Shown one piece after another: positions 1 through 5,110 of a stretch of 5,119 bases of DNA (within the stretch, counting starts at the first letter, position 1; each line of letters opens with the position of its first letter). The position numbers and the translations under genes are program-made. The notes under the pieces were generated by a model. It searched no databases. It saw nothing but the letters and a program-made list of their open reading frames with translations, and was not told the DNA's origin. This DNA comes from an uncultured Fretibacterium sp. (GTDB lineage Bacteria; Synergistota; Synergistia; Synergistales; Aminobacteriaceae): contig CALBPU010000102.1 of the NCBI GenBank assembly GCA_937899395.1, forward strand, positions 1 through 5,119, written 5' to 3'.

Positions 1-56
1 AAGGAAGGGAACATAAAAGTTAATTTATAACTTTTTATAAGTTTTCTGTAACGGCT
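1..56. other. AT-rich non-coding edge with a small A/T hairpin, abutting a truncated gene
   Basis: All three forward frames are closed here, with stops at 14-16, 21-23 and 28-30, so the coding sequence of the following PAP2 gene does not continue upstream in this window. An 8-bp inverted repeat pairs 15-22 (aaaagtta) with 28-35 (taactttt) around a 5-nt loop, followed by one more T. An alternative 5-bp pairing joins 29-33 and 39-43. Frame 1 could be the last nine codons of an upstream gene ending at 28-30, but that is speculation. No ribosome binding site sits before the ATG at 57. The stretch could be the end of an inserted element, a weak terminator of an upstream gene, or rearranged DNA. 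I recognise no known insertion-sequence end or intron domain V. Confidence 0.5.
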
Positions 57-590
57 ATGTGGTTCTCGTGCTTATGCGTACTGATGATATTAATGGTCAT
101 GCTGTCTAGGAATTACGTGGGTGTTCACACTCCTCAAGATGTCATTGCAGGTATGTTTGCAGGCATGATAGTGCTTTATGCGGTGTCTGTGATGATGTCC
201 CGCCCGGAGCGCGAAAATACGTTCATGGCTTTCGGGATTGCAGCAGTAATTGCCGGCATTGCGTATGTGTCTATTAAGTCCTACCCTATGGATTATGATG
301 AAAACGGAAAACTTAAAAACAGCGAAAATTCTTCAACTATGACAATCAAAGCTAACGAAGGGAAATTGTCAGAGGCCGGAGCAGGTGCAGGAGTCGGAGG
401 CGGTGCTCCAGTAAGTTCATCAAGTGAAAGCACTGATGATGATGACGATTCGGAACTTGAAGAACTCGAACAACAACAAGCTCAACTTCGTCAAAAATTG
501 AACACGGAAAGCGACGAACAAGTTAAGGCCGAACTGAGAACCGAATTGCAAACCATTGAAAATCAGATTATGCAGTTGAAACTGAAATAG
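57..590 (+). CDS. 5'-truncated PAP2-family phosphatase, C-terminal half (probable pseudogene or split gene)
   Basis: The 177-residue reading frame contains the third catalytic motif of the PAP2 (type 2 phosphatidic acid phosphatase) family, SRx5Hx3D, as S17-R18, H24 and D28. It sits between hydrophobic segments at about 1-16 and 30-47, with a third at 56-73. The family acts on membrane phospholipid or undecaprenyl diphosphates at the outer face of the membrane. Motifs C1 (KxxxxxxRP) and C2 (PSGH), which should lie upstream, are absent, and the frame is blocked at 21-23. The in-frame codons just before the ATG (45-56) read S-V-T-A, which fits the residues that normally follow PSGH, so the break falls almost exactly at that motif. 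Without C1 and C2 it cannot be a normal enzyme. The C-terminus is odd: a Gly/Ala stretch (about 107-118), a Ser run, five Asp (127-131), then a charged Glu/Gln/Lys coiled coil (132-177). The ATG at 57 is only the first available start and has no visible ribosome binding site. It converges on yvcK with 7 nt between the stops. Confidence 0.72.
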   Translation: MWFSCLCVLMILMVMLSRNYVGVHTPQDVIAGMFAGMIVLYAVSVMMSRPERENTFMAFGIAAVIAGIAYVSIKSYPMDYDENGKLKNSENSSTMTIKANEGKLSEAGAGAGVGGGAPVSSSSESTDDDDDSELEELEQQQAQLRQKLNTESDEQVKAELRTELQTIENQIMQLKLK

Positions 591-597
591 CTTTCAA

Positions 598-1686
598 TCA
601 ATCCTCAATCTTTCTTATTAATCTAAACACCGCAGAAGCCAATTTTTGAGGGTCGTGCCTAATAACGCGGCCTTCTTTTTGGCTTTCATATACGGACATT
701 ATAGGAGCTTCGACGCAAATTATTCCCATTTCCTTTATAACGTCTCTTTGATGATAATCAAGATACAAAGGATATGAGCCTTCACTTTTATAAGCGTCAA
801 CAATATCGTCGGGTATTCTTGCGCTGTTGACTATTACGAAATCGGGTGAACAGCTTAATGCGGCACTGACCCATTCAATATGATTAACGATGTTCATGTT
901 TTGAGTTTCTTCAGGTTGGGTCATTAAGTTACAGATATAAATTTTAGGCACTTCAGCTTCTCTTAACTTATCTGCGAAATCAGGCAGCAATAAATTCGGA
1001 ATAACGCTCGTGAATAAACTTCCCGGCCCTAACAATATAACGTCAGCTTCATCGACAGCGTTTAAGACATCGGGTAAAGGACGTGCGTTCAAAGGCTCTA
1101 ACCATATCTCCTGCAATTCATGGCCGTGAGCTGAAATATCTAACTCGCCTTTAACAGTTTTTCCGTTTTTCGTTCTTCCCATTAAAGTAATTCCTTCTGT
1201 AGTTACGGGCAAAACACGACCTCGAATTGATAACAAGTGGTTCATTCGTTCGACCGCTTTACTGAAATCTCCGCTCATTTCTGTTACAGCTAACAATAAT
1301 AAATTTCCCAAACTATGACCCGATAATTCACCTCTATCGAATCTGAAGTCCAAAATTTTTTTCAGCTCACTGTCATTTTCGGCTAAAGCTGCTATACAGT
1401 TTCTGACATCTCCGGGAGGTAACATTCCCCATTCATTTCTGATTCTTCCTGAGCTTCCTCCTTCATCAGTAACTGCTACAACAGCCGTTATATTTCGTGT
1501 GAAGGCTTTAATTCCTCGTAATAAAGTTGAAAGCCCTGTTCCACCTCCTACAGCTACTATATAAGAACCGTTTGAAAGTCTTCTGTTAATTGCACGTTCA
1601 ATAACGGGAGATTTAGAATTAAATTTTAATTTGCCGAATAAAAATAATATCGCCAGAGTTGTGAATACTCCCAAAAAAAATTCCAT
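598..1686 (-). CDS. yvcK: YvcK/GlmR family gluconeogenesis factor (CofD-like, UDP-GlcNAc binding)
   Basis: This 362-residue protein belongs to the YvcK/GlmR family, CofD-like Rossmann proteins. Characterised Bacillus members bind UDP-GlcNAc, are needed for growth on gluconeogenic carbon sources, and influence cell-wall precursor synthesis. Family signatures visible are GGGTG at 47-51, TDEGGSSG at 73-80, PPGDVRN at 90-96, GHSLGN at 123-128, a GPGSLFTS stretch from 220, and NLMTQPEET at 253-261. The N-terminus is unusual. Bacillus-type proteins begin only a few residues before the glycine-rich loop, but here about 40 residues precede it, with one hydrophobic segment (about 2-18) followed by a basic stretch, so the protein is probably membrane-anchored. 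The ATG overlaps the rapZ stop as TAATG, which supports this start and translational coupling. A weak AAAGGG lies about 14 nt upstream. No terminator is visible after its stop, because the PAP2 fragment starts 7 nt away on the opposite strand. Confidence 0.95.
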   Translation of the reverse strand: MEFFLGVFTTLAILFLFGKLKFNSKSPVIERAINRRLSNGSYIVAVGGGTGLSTLLRGIKAFTRNITAVVAVTDEGGSSGRIRNEWGMLPPGDVRNCIAALAENDSELKKILDFRFDRGELSGHSLGNLLLLAVTEMSGDFSKAVERMNHLLSIRGRVLPVTTEGITLMGRTKNGKTVKGELDISAHGHELQEIWLEPLNARPLPDVLNAVDEADVILLGPGSLFTSVIPNLLLPDFADKLREAEVPKIYICNLMTQPEETQNMNIVNHIEWVSAALSCSPDFVIVNSARIPDDIVDAYKSEGSYPLYLDYHQRDVIKEMGIICVEAPIMSVYESQKEGRVIRHDPQKLASAVFRLIRKIED

Positions 1687-2552
1687 TATTGATGACCGTG
1701 CCCTTTATCACGATGAATTACACAAACGCCATTATAAATCTTTGAGTAATTTTCGTATAACCATTCCGCAACAGCTACTGAACGATGACGGCCTCCCGTG
1801 CAGCCCACAGCTATATGTAACTGACCTCTTACATTGTTCAAAAATTCGGGTATTGCGAAATCAAGAAAATTCTTTGAGAGTTCCATAAATTTTTTTGTCT
1901 CAGGGAATTTCAGCAAAAATTCTTGAACGGGTTTATCTTCACCTGTTAAATTTTTCAATTCATCGACATAATACGGATTAGGAAGGCAGCGAACGTCCAT
2001 TACAAAACTGCTGTCTTGAGGAACGCCGTACTTATAACCGAACGAGCTTATTAAAATCGAAACGCCTGCTTCATTTCCCATTTGAAATTCTTTTAACAAT
2101 CTCTCTCTATGCTGATGTAAATCCATCATAGAAGTATCTATAACTATATCTGCTCTGTCTAACACAGGAGCTAAAAGTTCTCTTTCGGTTCTTATGCCTG
2201 CACCTGTCGAACGTCCTTTGTTAAGAGGGTGAACACGGCGTGTTCGTTCGTAGCGTCTTAACAGTTCCTCATCTGATGCCGTTAAAAATATTACTTTAAC
2301 AATTCCTCCCCAAGCTGTTGAAATATCATCAATGACTTTAACAAAATTTTTGCTGACATTTCTAACGTCAACAGTAGCTACGACCCCGCGACTTTTTGAG
2401 GCTTCAGGGCGTTCTGAAATTAATTTGAACATTTGAGGCAATAATTCGGGCGGCATGTTATCCATTGTAATAAATCCGAAATCCTCTAAGACTTTTAACG
2501 TCATAGTTTTTCCAGCACCGCTCATTCCGGTAACAATCACAAATTGCTGCAT
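1686..2552 (-). CDS. rapZ: RapZ/YvcJ nucleotide-binding protein (RNase adapter family)
   Basis: The 288-residue protein is full length for the family (roughly 280-295). It opens with a P-loop, GMSGAGKT at residues 9-16, then MDNMPPELLPQ (30-40) and VDVR (61-64), all typical of the RapZ kinase-like N-terminal domain. The C-terminal domain shows FGYKYG (171-176), DVRCLPNPYY (186-195), the phosphate-binding GCTGGRHRSV (250-259) and a terminal HRD (280-282). In E. coli RapZ senses glucosamine-6-phosphate and guides RNase E to the sRNA GlmZ. Bacillus YvcJ hydrolyses nucleotides and its gene lies next to yvcK. The GlmY/GlmZ circuit is enterobacterial, so here only a general role in amino-sugar and envelope precursor control is a reasonable inference. 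The ATG has an excellent ribosome binding site (2563-2573). It is the first gene of a two-gene operon with yvcK. The whiA gene that follows yvcK in many Firmicutes is not present. Confidence 0.96.
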   Translation of the reverse strand: MQQFVIVTGMSGAGKTMTLKVLEDFGFITMDNMPPELLPQMFKLISERPEASKSRGVVATVDVRNVSKNFVKVIDDISTAWGGIVKVIFLTASDEELLRRYERTRRVHPLNKGRSTGAGIRTERELLAPVLDRADIVIDTSMMDLHQHRERLLKEFQMGNEAGVSILISSFGYKYGVPQDSSFVMDVRCLPNPYYVDELKNLTGEDKPVQEFLLKFPETKKFMELSKNFLDFAIPEFLNNVRGQLHIAVGCTGGRHRSVAVAEWLYENYSKIYNGVCVIHRDKGHGHQ

Positions 2553-2562
2553 AAAAAATTTT

Positions 2563-2573
2563 CCTCCTCCTTT
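2563..2573 (-). promoter_or_regulatory. Strong Shine-Dalgarno of rapZ
   Basis: On the minus strand this reads AAAGGAGGAGG, close to a perfect match to the anti-Shine-Dalgarno, with about 10 nt to the rapZ ATG at 2552. It fixes that start. Confidence 0.85.
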
Positions 2574-2581
2574 ATAAAAAT

Positions 2582-2610
2582 ATTCTACACCTAAAAAATT
2601 TCTGTGTTAT
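2582..2610 (-). promoter_or_regulatory. Predicted sigma-70 type promoter of rapZ-yvcK
   Basis: On the minus strand, -10 TAGAAT (2587-2582) lies 17 nt from a weak -35 ATAACA (2610-2605, four of six consensus positions). The start would fall near 2575, giving a leader of only about 25 nt that is mostly the ribosome binding site. It overlaps the opposing rpmH promoter almost completely. This is a prediction from consensus only. Confidence 0.4.
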
Positions 2611-2613
2611 AAT
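2584..2613 (+). promoter_or_regulatory. Predicted promoter of the rpmH operon with extended -10
   Basis: A perfect extended -10, TGTTATAAT (2605-2613), is preceded at 18 nt by a partial -35 TCTACA (2584-2589, four of six). Transcription would begin near 2619-2621. This leaves a leader of about 43 nt that contains a T-rich tract (about 2621-2640) before the ribosome binding site. The location directly ahead of rpmH and the perfect -10 make this the most likely start for the whole rpmH-jag operon. Confidence 0.65.
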
Positions 2614-2644
2614 TCCTGACATATTTTTAATTTTTTTGTTTTAA

Positions 2645-2652
2645 GAGAGGAG
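2645..2652 (+). promoter_or_regulatory. Shine-Dalgarno deciding the rpmH TTG start
   Basis: GAGAGGAG lies 10 nt before the TTG at 2663. An in-frame TAA at 2642-2644 excludes any longer protein, and no ATG or GTG exists between that stop and the conserved L34 sequence, so the TTG start is well supported. Confidence 0.8.
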
Positions 2653-2662
2653 TATCTTCAAA

Positions 2663-2803
2663 TTGAGAAAGGGAACTTTTCAGCCCCATGTAATACCCAG
2701 AAAGCGCAAGATTGGATTTTTGGCACGTTCAGCTTCACCGTCAGGCCGCAAGGTTTTACGCAACAGACGACGCAAGGGACGCAAATTTTTGACACGTGTC
2801 TGA
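2663..2803 (+). CDS. rpmH: 50S ribosomal protein L34
   Basis: This 46-residue, very basic protein is bacterial ribosomal protein L34, a component of the large subunit that contacts 23S rRNA. The recognisable core is GTFQPH (4-9), PRKRKIGFLAR (12-22) and SPSGRKVLRNRRRKGR (25-40), against the usual family length of about 44-50. Translation starts at TTG, with a ribosome binding site 10 nt upstream. It is the first gene of the rpmH-rnpA-yidD-yidC-jag operon, an order widely conserved in bacteria. Its stop codon (2801-2803) lies inside the rnpA coding sequence, giving an 8-nt overlap. The small size and the non-ATG start make it easy to miss in automated calls. Confidence 0.95.
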   Translation: MRKGTFQPHVIPRKRKIGFLARSASPSGRKVLRNRRRKGRKFLTRV

Positions 2804-3149
2804 TTTTGAGAATATCAAAAAAAGCTGGGAATTTGATTTAATATTCCGCACCGGTGTTCGGATTAACGGGGAACTGGTGCGGATATTGTATTTGAGGGAT
2901 ACGAAAATTGAGGGCATTAATTTCGGCTGTACTGTCAGCAAACGTCTCGGAAAATCTCATGTACGAAACAGAGGGAAAAGAATTTTGCGCGAGGCATTCA
3001 GACAGTTATCAACTTCAGTAAAACCGAATATCAAAATCATTCTCAGCCTCAAAGAAAGAGGACTTCAGGCAAAAACTCAGGACATCAAAAGGGAGCTTGA
3101 GAATTTACTCAGGCGAAAAAAATTGTTATGCTCTCACGTACCGCAGTAA
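2796..3149 (+). CDS. rnpA: Ribonuclease P protein component
   Basis: This is the 117-residue protein subunit of RNase P, which works with the catalytic RNA (rnpB, not in this window) to remove 5' leaders from precursor tRNAs. The family signature is clear: GCTVSKRLGKSHVRNRGKR spans residues 44-62, with the RNR at 57-59, and an aromatic region typical of the substrate cleft lies near 11-17 (WEFDLIF). The GTG start is forced, since an in-frame TGA occurs at 2790-2792, only one codon upstream, and no good later start precedes the conserved region. The gene overlaps the end of rpmH by 8 nt and lacks a good ribosome binding site of its own (AAGGGA is too far, about 16 nt), so it is probably translated by coupling to rpmH. 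Its last 22 nt overlap yidD. Confidence 0.95.
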   Translation: MSDFENIKKSWEFDLIFRTGVRINGELVRILYLRDTKIEGINFGCTVSKRLGKSHVRNRGKRILREAFRQLSTSVKPNIKIILSLKERGLQAKTQDIKRELENLLRRKKLLCSHVPQ

Positions 3150-3358
3150 TTTTGATTCGTTTTTACCAGCTTGCAATCTCTCCTTATCTCGGAAAAAACT
3201 GTATATTCTCTCCGACATGTTCGGAATATGCTATTCAGGTTTATAAGGATTGGGGATTTTTGAGAGGTTCATGGCTGACGTTAAAAAGGATTTCGAGATG
3301 CTGTGTTTTGTGGAGCGACGGAGGTTATGATCCTCCGCCTAAAAATTTTAAGAGGTGA
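3128..3358 (+). CDS. yidD: Membrane protein insertion efficiency factor YidD
   Basis: This 76-residue protein matches the YidD family (about 70-90 residues), a small, inner-face membrane-associated protein that helps YidC-dependent insertion in E. coli. Conserved elements are RFYQLAISPYLG (11-22), the Cys motif NCIFSPTCSEYA (24-35, with C25 and C31), RGSWLTLKRISRCC (46-59) and GGYDPPP (65-71). An N-terminal amphipathic segment (about 5-18) fits membrane association. The segment between RC and GGYDP reads CVLWSD, where many homologues have a Pro-rich NPFHP-like stretch, so this part is diverged. It starts inside rnpA with only a weak AGG about 14 nt upstream, which suggests translational coupling, and its stop TGA is part of the yidC ribosome binding site. 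Confidence 0.94.
   Translation: MLSRTAVILIRFYQLAISPYLGKNCIFSPTCSEYAIQVYKDWGFLRGSWLTLKRISRCCVLWSDGGYDPPPKNFKR
3351..3358 (+). promoter_or_regulatory. Shine-Dalgarno of yidC fused to the yidD stop codon
   Basis: AGAGGTGA contains the yidD stop TGA (3356-3358) and lies 10 nt before the ATG at 3369. It supports 3369 over the upstream in-frame ATG at 3303, which has no ribosome binding site, lies deep inside yidD and would add 22 residues without family resemblance. Confidence 0.75.
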
Positions 3359-3368
3359 AAAATTAATT

Positions 3369-4223
3369 ATGTGGGTACAGGCAAAATCATGGCTGTTGGC
3401 ATTGTTACAGCTAATTCATGACACTATTACGGGAATTGGAATTGGAAGTAATTTCGCGTGGGGTTTAGCGATTATCATTTTAACGTTAATCGTAAGAGCC
3501 GCCATGCACCCTTTAACGCAGCGACAAATGGTAAGTATGCAGAAGATGCAGAAATTACAGCCGATGTTGAAAGTTTTGCAGGATAAATACGGCGATGATA
3601 AAGACGCTTTGAACCGTGAAACTATGGCGTTATACAAGGAACATAAAATCAATCCTGCGAGCGGTTGTTTACCGTTATTAATTCAGCTTCCGATTTTCAT
3701 TTTGCTTTACGGAGTTTTATACGATTTAACAAAGACAGAAGCATTTACCAACGTAACGTTCTTCGGAGTAAATTTAGGCGGAAGTGTTTTAACGACGGTT
3801 GCGGACGCATTAAATTTATATAAGGAAGTTATTGTTGACGGAGTTACGACGCAAGTACCTGTTCCGCCCGAAGAATTAGGTCTTGTTATGGTATTTTTAT
3901 CATCGTTCACAAATTTAGGTTTATTGTTCTCGAATATCGGAATGTGGATATTTAATTTCATTCTGTTGATTTTGATAGCGTTTTTAACATGGTATCAACA
4001 GCATATTTCATCGGCAGGAAATCCTCAAATGGCAATGATGAATTGGTTTATGCCGTTATTTTTGACGTTTATATGTTTCAGTTTACCCGGAGGAGTGCTT
4101 TTATATTGGGGCGTATCGTCGTTAATGGGTATCGTACATCAGCTTAGAGTTTCAAAAAAGACTGCTGTAGAAATGAGTACAAAACCGGCACTTTATCAGG
4201 AAAAACCTAAGGCATCGAAATAA
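3369..4223 (+). CDS. yidC: Membrane protein insertase YidC (Oxa1/Alb3 family), short form
   Basis: This 284-residue protein is the YidC/Oxa1/Alb3 insertase, which places membrane proteins into the cytoplasmic membrane alone or with SecYEG. The first core helix (about 30-48) carries the conserved hydrophilic-groove arginine (R43, in LIVRAAMHPLTQRQ). A charged cytoplasmic hairpin follows (about 53-94), then NPASGCLPLLIQLPIFILLYGVL (95-117) as the second helix. The remaining helices are about 171-190, 192-209 and 225-258, the last with the SLPGGVLLYWGVSSL signature. The tail is short and basic. Unlike the Gram-negative type it lacks the large periplasmic P1 domain, and unlike Firmicutes SpoIIIJ it has no lipobox cysteine near the start. 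Between helices 2 and 3 there is a rather long external loop (about 120-170). It is fourth in the rpmH operon. Confidence 0.95.
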   Translation: MWVQAKSWLLALLQLIHDTITGIGIGSNFAWGLAIIILTLIVRAAMHPLTQRQMVSMQKMQKLQPMLKVLQDKYGDDKDALNRETMALYKEHKINPASGCLPLLIQLPIFILLYGVLYDLTKTEAFTNVTFFGVNLGGSVLTTVADALNLYKEVIVDGVTTQVPVPPEELGLVMVFLSSFTNLGLLFSNIGMWIFNFILLILIAFLTWYQQHISSAGNPQMAMMNWFMPLFLTFICFSLPGGVLLYWGVSSLMGIVHQLRVSKKTAVEMSTKPALYQEKPKASK

Positions 4224-4228
4224 AGGAG
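4222..4228 (+). promoter_or_regulatory. Shine-Dalgarno of jag overlapping the yidC stop codon
   Basis: AAAGGAG begins inside the yidC TAA (4221-4223) and lies 10 nt before the TTG at 4239. It identifies TTG as the jag start, and the Jag N-domain begins immediately after it. Confidence 0.8.
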
Positions 4229-4238
4229 TGAAAATATT

Positions 4239-4979
4239 TTGATTGATGAAATAAAAATTACAGTTGAAGCACCTACGATTGAGGAGGCATTAATAAATGC
4301 TTCACAACAGTTAAAAATTCCTGTTGACGAATTGAAAGCAAAAGTTTTGAGCGAAGAACGTGAAGGATTTTTGGGCTTATTTGGCAGCAAGAAGTTAAAG
4401 GTTGAAGTAACGGCTGAAGCAAAACCTGATTTATTTGCAAGGGGAATTGACTTTGTGAACACCGTATTAAAACTCATGGATATAAAATCCGAAGCAATTT
4501 TATCTGAAGCTGAAAAAAATACTTTGGATATTCAGGGAGAAGACGCAGCGGATTATGTAGTAGGACGCTACGGAGATGCGTTAAAAGCGATGGAGTATCT
4601 TGTAAATCTTGCGTTGAGAGACCCAAAAGCCGAACCAAGAATTAAGATTGACTCATGCGGCTATAAAGAACGCAGGACAAAGAGCCTTGAGAGGTTAGCA
4701 GAAGCTACCGCACGACAGGCCGTGAAATATGGAAGACCTGTAAGGCTTGAACCTATGGCAAGTTGGGAACGTTGGGTAATACATACGACGTTAAAGAGCC
4801 GTGATGATGTTACGACAGAATCAGTTGGAGAACCTCCGATGAGGAAAGTTGTAATAATGCCGAAATACGATCCTGAAAATACTGAGACAGCAGGGCCAGC
4901 TACAATGAGAATAAGATCGAGGCGTGAACTTAACAAAAATTTCCGTCGAACAAACCGAAGACATTCAAGTAGCAGATGA
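4239..4979 (+). CDS. jag: Jag/KhpB RNA-binding protein (Jag-N, KH and R3H domains)
   Basis: This 246-residue protein has the three-part Jag (SpoIIIJ-associated, KhpB, EloR) architecture. The Jag-N domain covers about 1-58, including the GFLGLFGSKK motif (43-52). A KH domain covers about 75-140 with the GxxG loop as GRYG (109-112). An R3H domain covers about 145-210 with R178 and H182 in ERWVIH. In Streptococcus and Lactobacillus, KhpB/EloR pairs with KhpA, binds RNA and controls cell elongation, so a similar post-transcriptional role is likely. After the R3H domain there is a basic, Arg/Ser-rich tail of about 35 residues, rich in RR pairs and ending RHSSSR, which is likely disordered and could add RNA affinity. 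It starts with TTG and ends the operon before the terminator at 5069-5110. The more typical next genes, mnmE and mnmG, are not seen. Confidence 0.94.
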   Translation: MIDEIKITVEAPTIEEALINASQQLKIPVDELKAKVLSEEREGFLGLFGSKKLKVEVTAEAKPDLFARGIDFVNTVLKLMDIKSEAILSEAEKNTLDIQGEDAADYVVGRYGDALKAMEYLVNLALRDPKAEPRIKIDSCGYKERRTKSLERLAEATARQAVKYGRPVRLEPMASWERWVIHTTLKSRDDVTTESVGEPPMRKVVIMPKYDPENTETAGPATMRIRSRRELNKNFRRTNRRHSSSR

Positions 4980-4990
4980 GATAAAATAAT

Positions 4991-5008
4991 GCCGCTACCG
5001 AAGCGGTA
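4991..5008. other. Small GC-rich hairpin just after jag
   Basis: Two mutually exclusive 5-bp stems are possible: 4992-4996 with 5002-5006 (ccgct/agcgg, 5-nt loop) and 4996-5000 with 5004-5008 (taccg/cggta, 3-nt loop). The nearest T-run is at 5024-5029, too far for a standard terminator. It may protect the mRNA 3' end or be chance. Confidence 0.3.
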
Positions 5009-5068
5009 CAAGTATATATTAGATTTTTTGTAAAGGGACTTCAGTAGAACTTAACTATTCAACATAAC

Positions 5069-5110
5069 AAAAATTCCCCTGTTCTAAAATTTCAGAGCGG
5101 GGGAATTTTT
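5069..5110 (+). terminator. Strong Rho-independent terminator, possibly bidirectional
   Basis: An 11-bp perfect stem pairs 5069-5079 (aaaaattcccc) with 5100-5110 (ggggaattttt). It extends inward by six more pairs (5080-5085 with 5094-5099, two of them G-U) around an 8-nt loop at 5086-5093. The descending arm ends in a T-run. The ascending arm starts with an A-run, so it could also stop transcription from the right. It lies 89 nt after the jag stop and closes the rpmH-jag operon. Confidence 0.9.

Noticed and set aside
1..56. End of an intein interrupting the PAP2 gene, since a Ser codon follows the break
   Set aside because: An intein must stay in frame with the gene, but an in-frame TAA occurs at 21-23 and there is no His-Asn ending before the Ser.
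1631..1888. 85-codon forward reading frame across the rapZ/yvcK junction
   Set aside because: It is antisense to two clearly conserved genes, has no ribosome binding site or family resemblance, and its composition reflects the opposite strand.
2601..2613. Possible DnaA box in the rapZ-rpmH divergent region, suggesting an origin
   Set aside because: The closest string on the minus strand, TTATAACACA, differs from TTATNCACA by an extra base. There is only one, and dnaA is not adjacent.
2756..2941. 61-codon reverse reading frame over rpmH and rnpA
   Set aside because: It is the shadow of two strongly conserved genes on the plus strand.
3303..3368. Upstream ATG at 3303 as a longer yidC start
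   Set aside because: It lies well inside yidD, lacks a ribosome binding site, and adds 22 residues unlike YidC. The ATG at 3369 has AGAGGTGA at the right distance.
3416..3961. Two reverse reading frames (3416-3652 and 3707-3961) inside yidC
   Set aside because: Their apparent hydrophobicity is a by-product of the membrane-helix codons of yidC on the other strand.
4196..5011. Reverse reading frames 4196-4477 and 4661-5011 over jag
   Set aside because: Antisense to a three-domain conserved protein, with no supporting start signals or homology that I can recognise.
5028..5056. Promoter (TTGTAA then TTAACT) in the jag downstream gap
   Set aside because: The -10 match is poor and the strong terminator directly follows, so nothing would be usefully transcribed.
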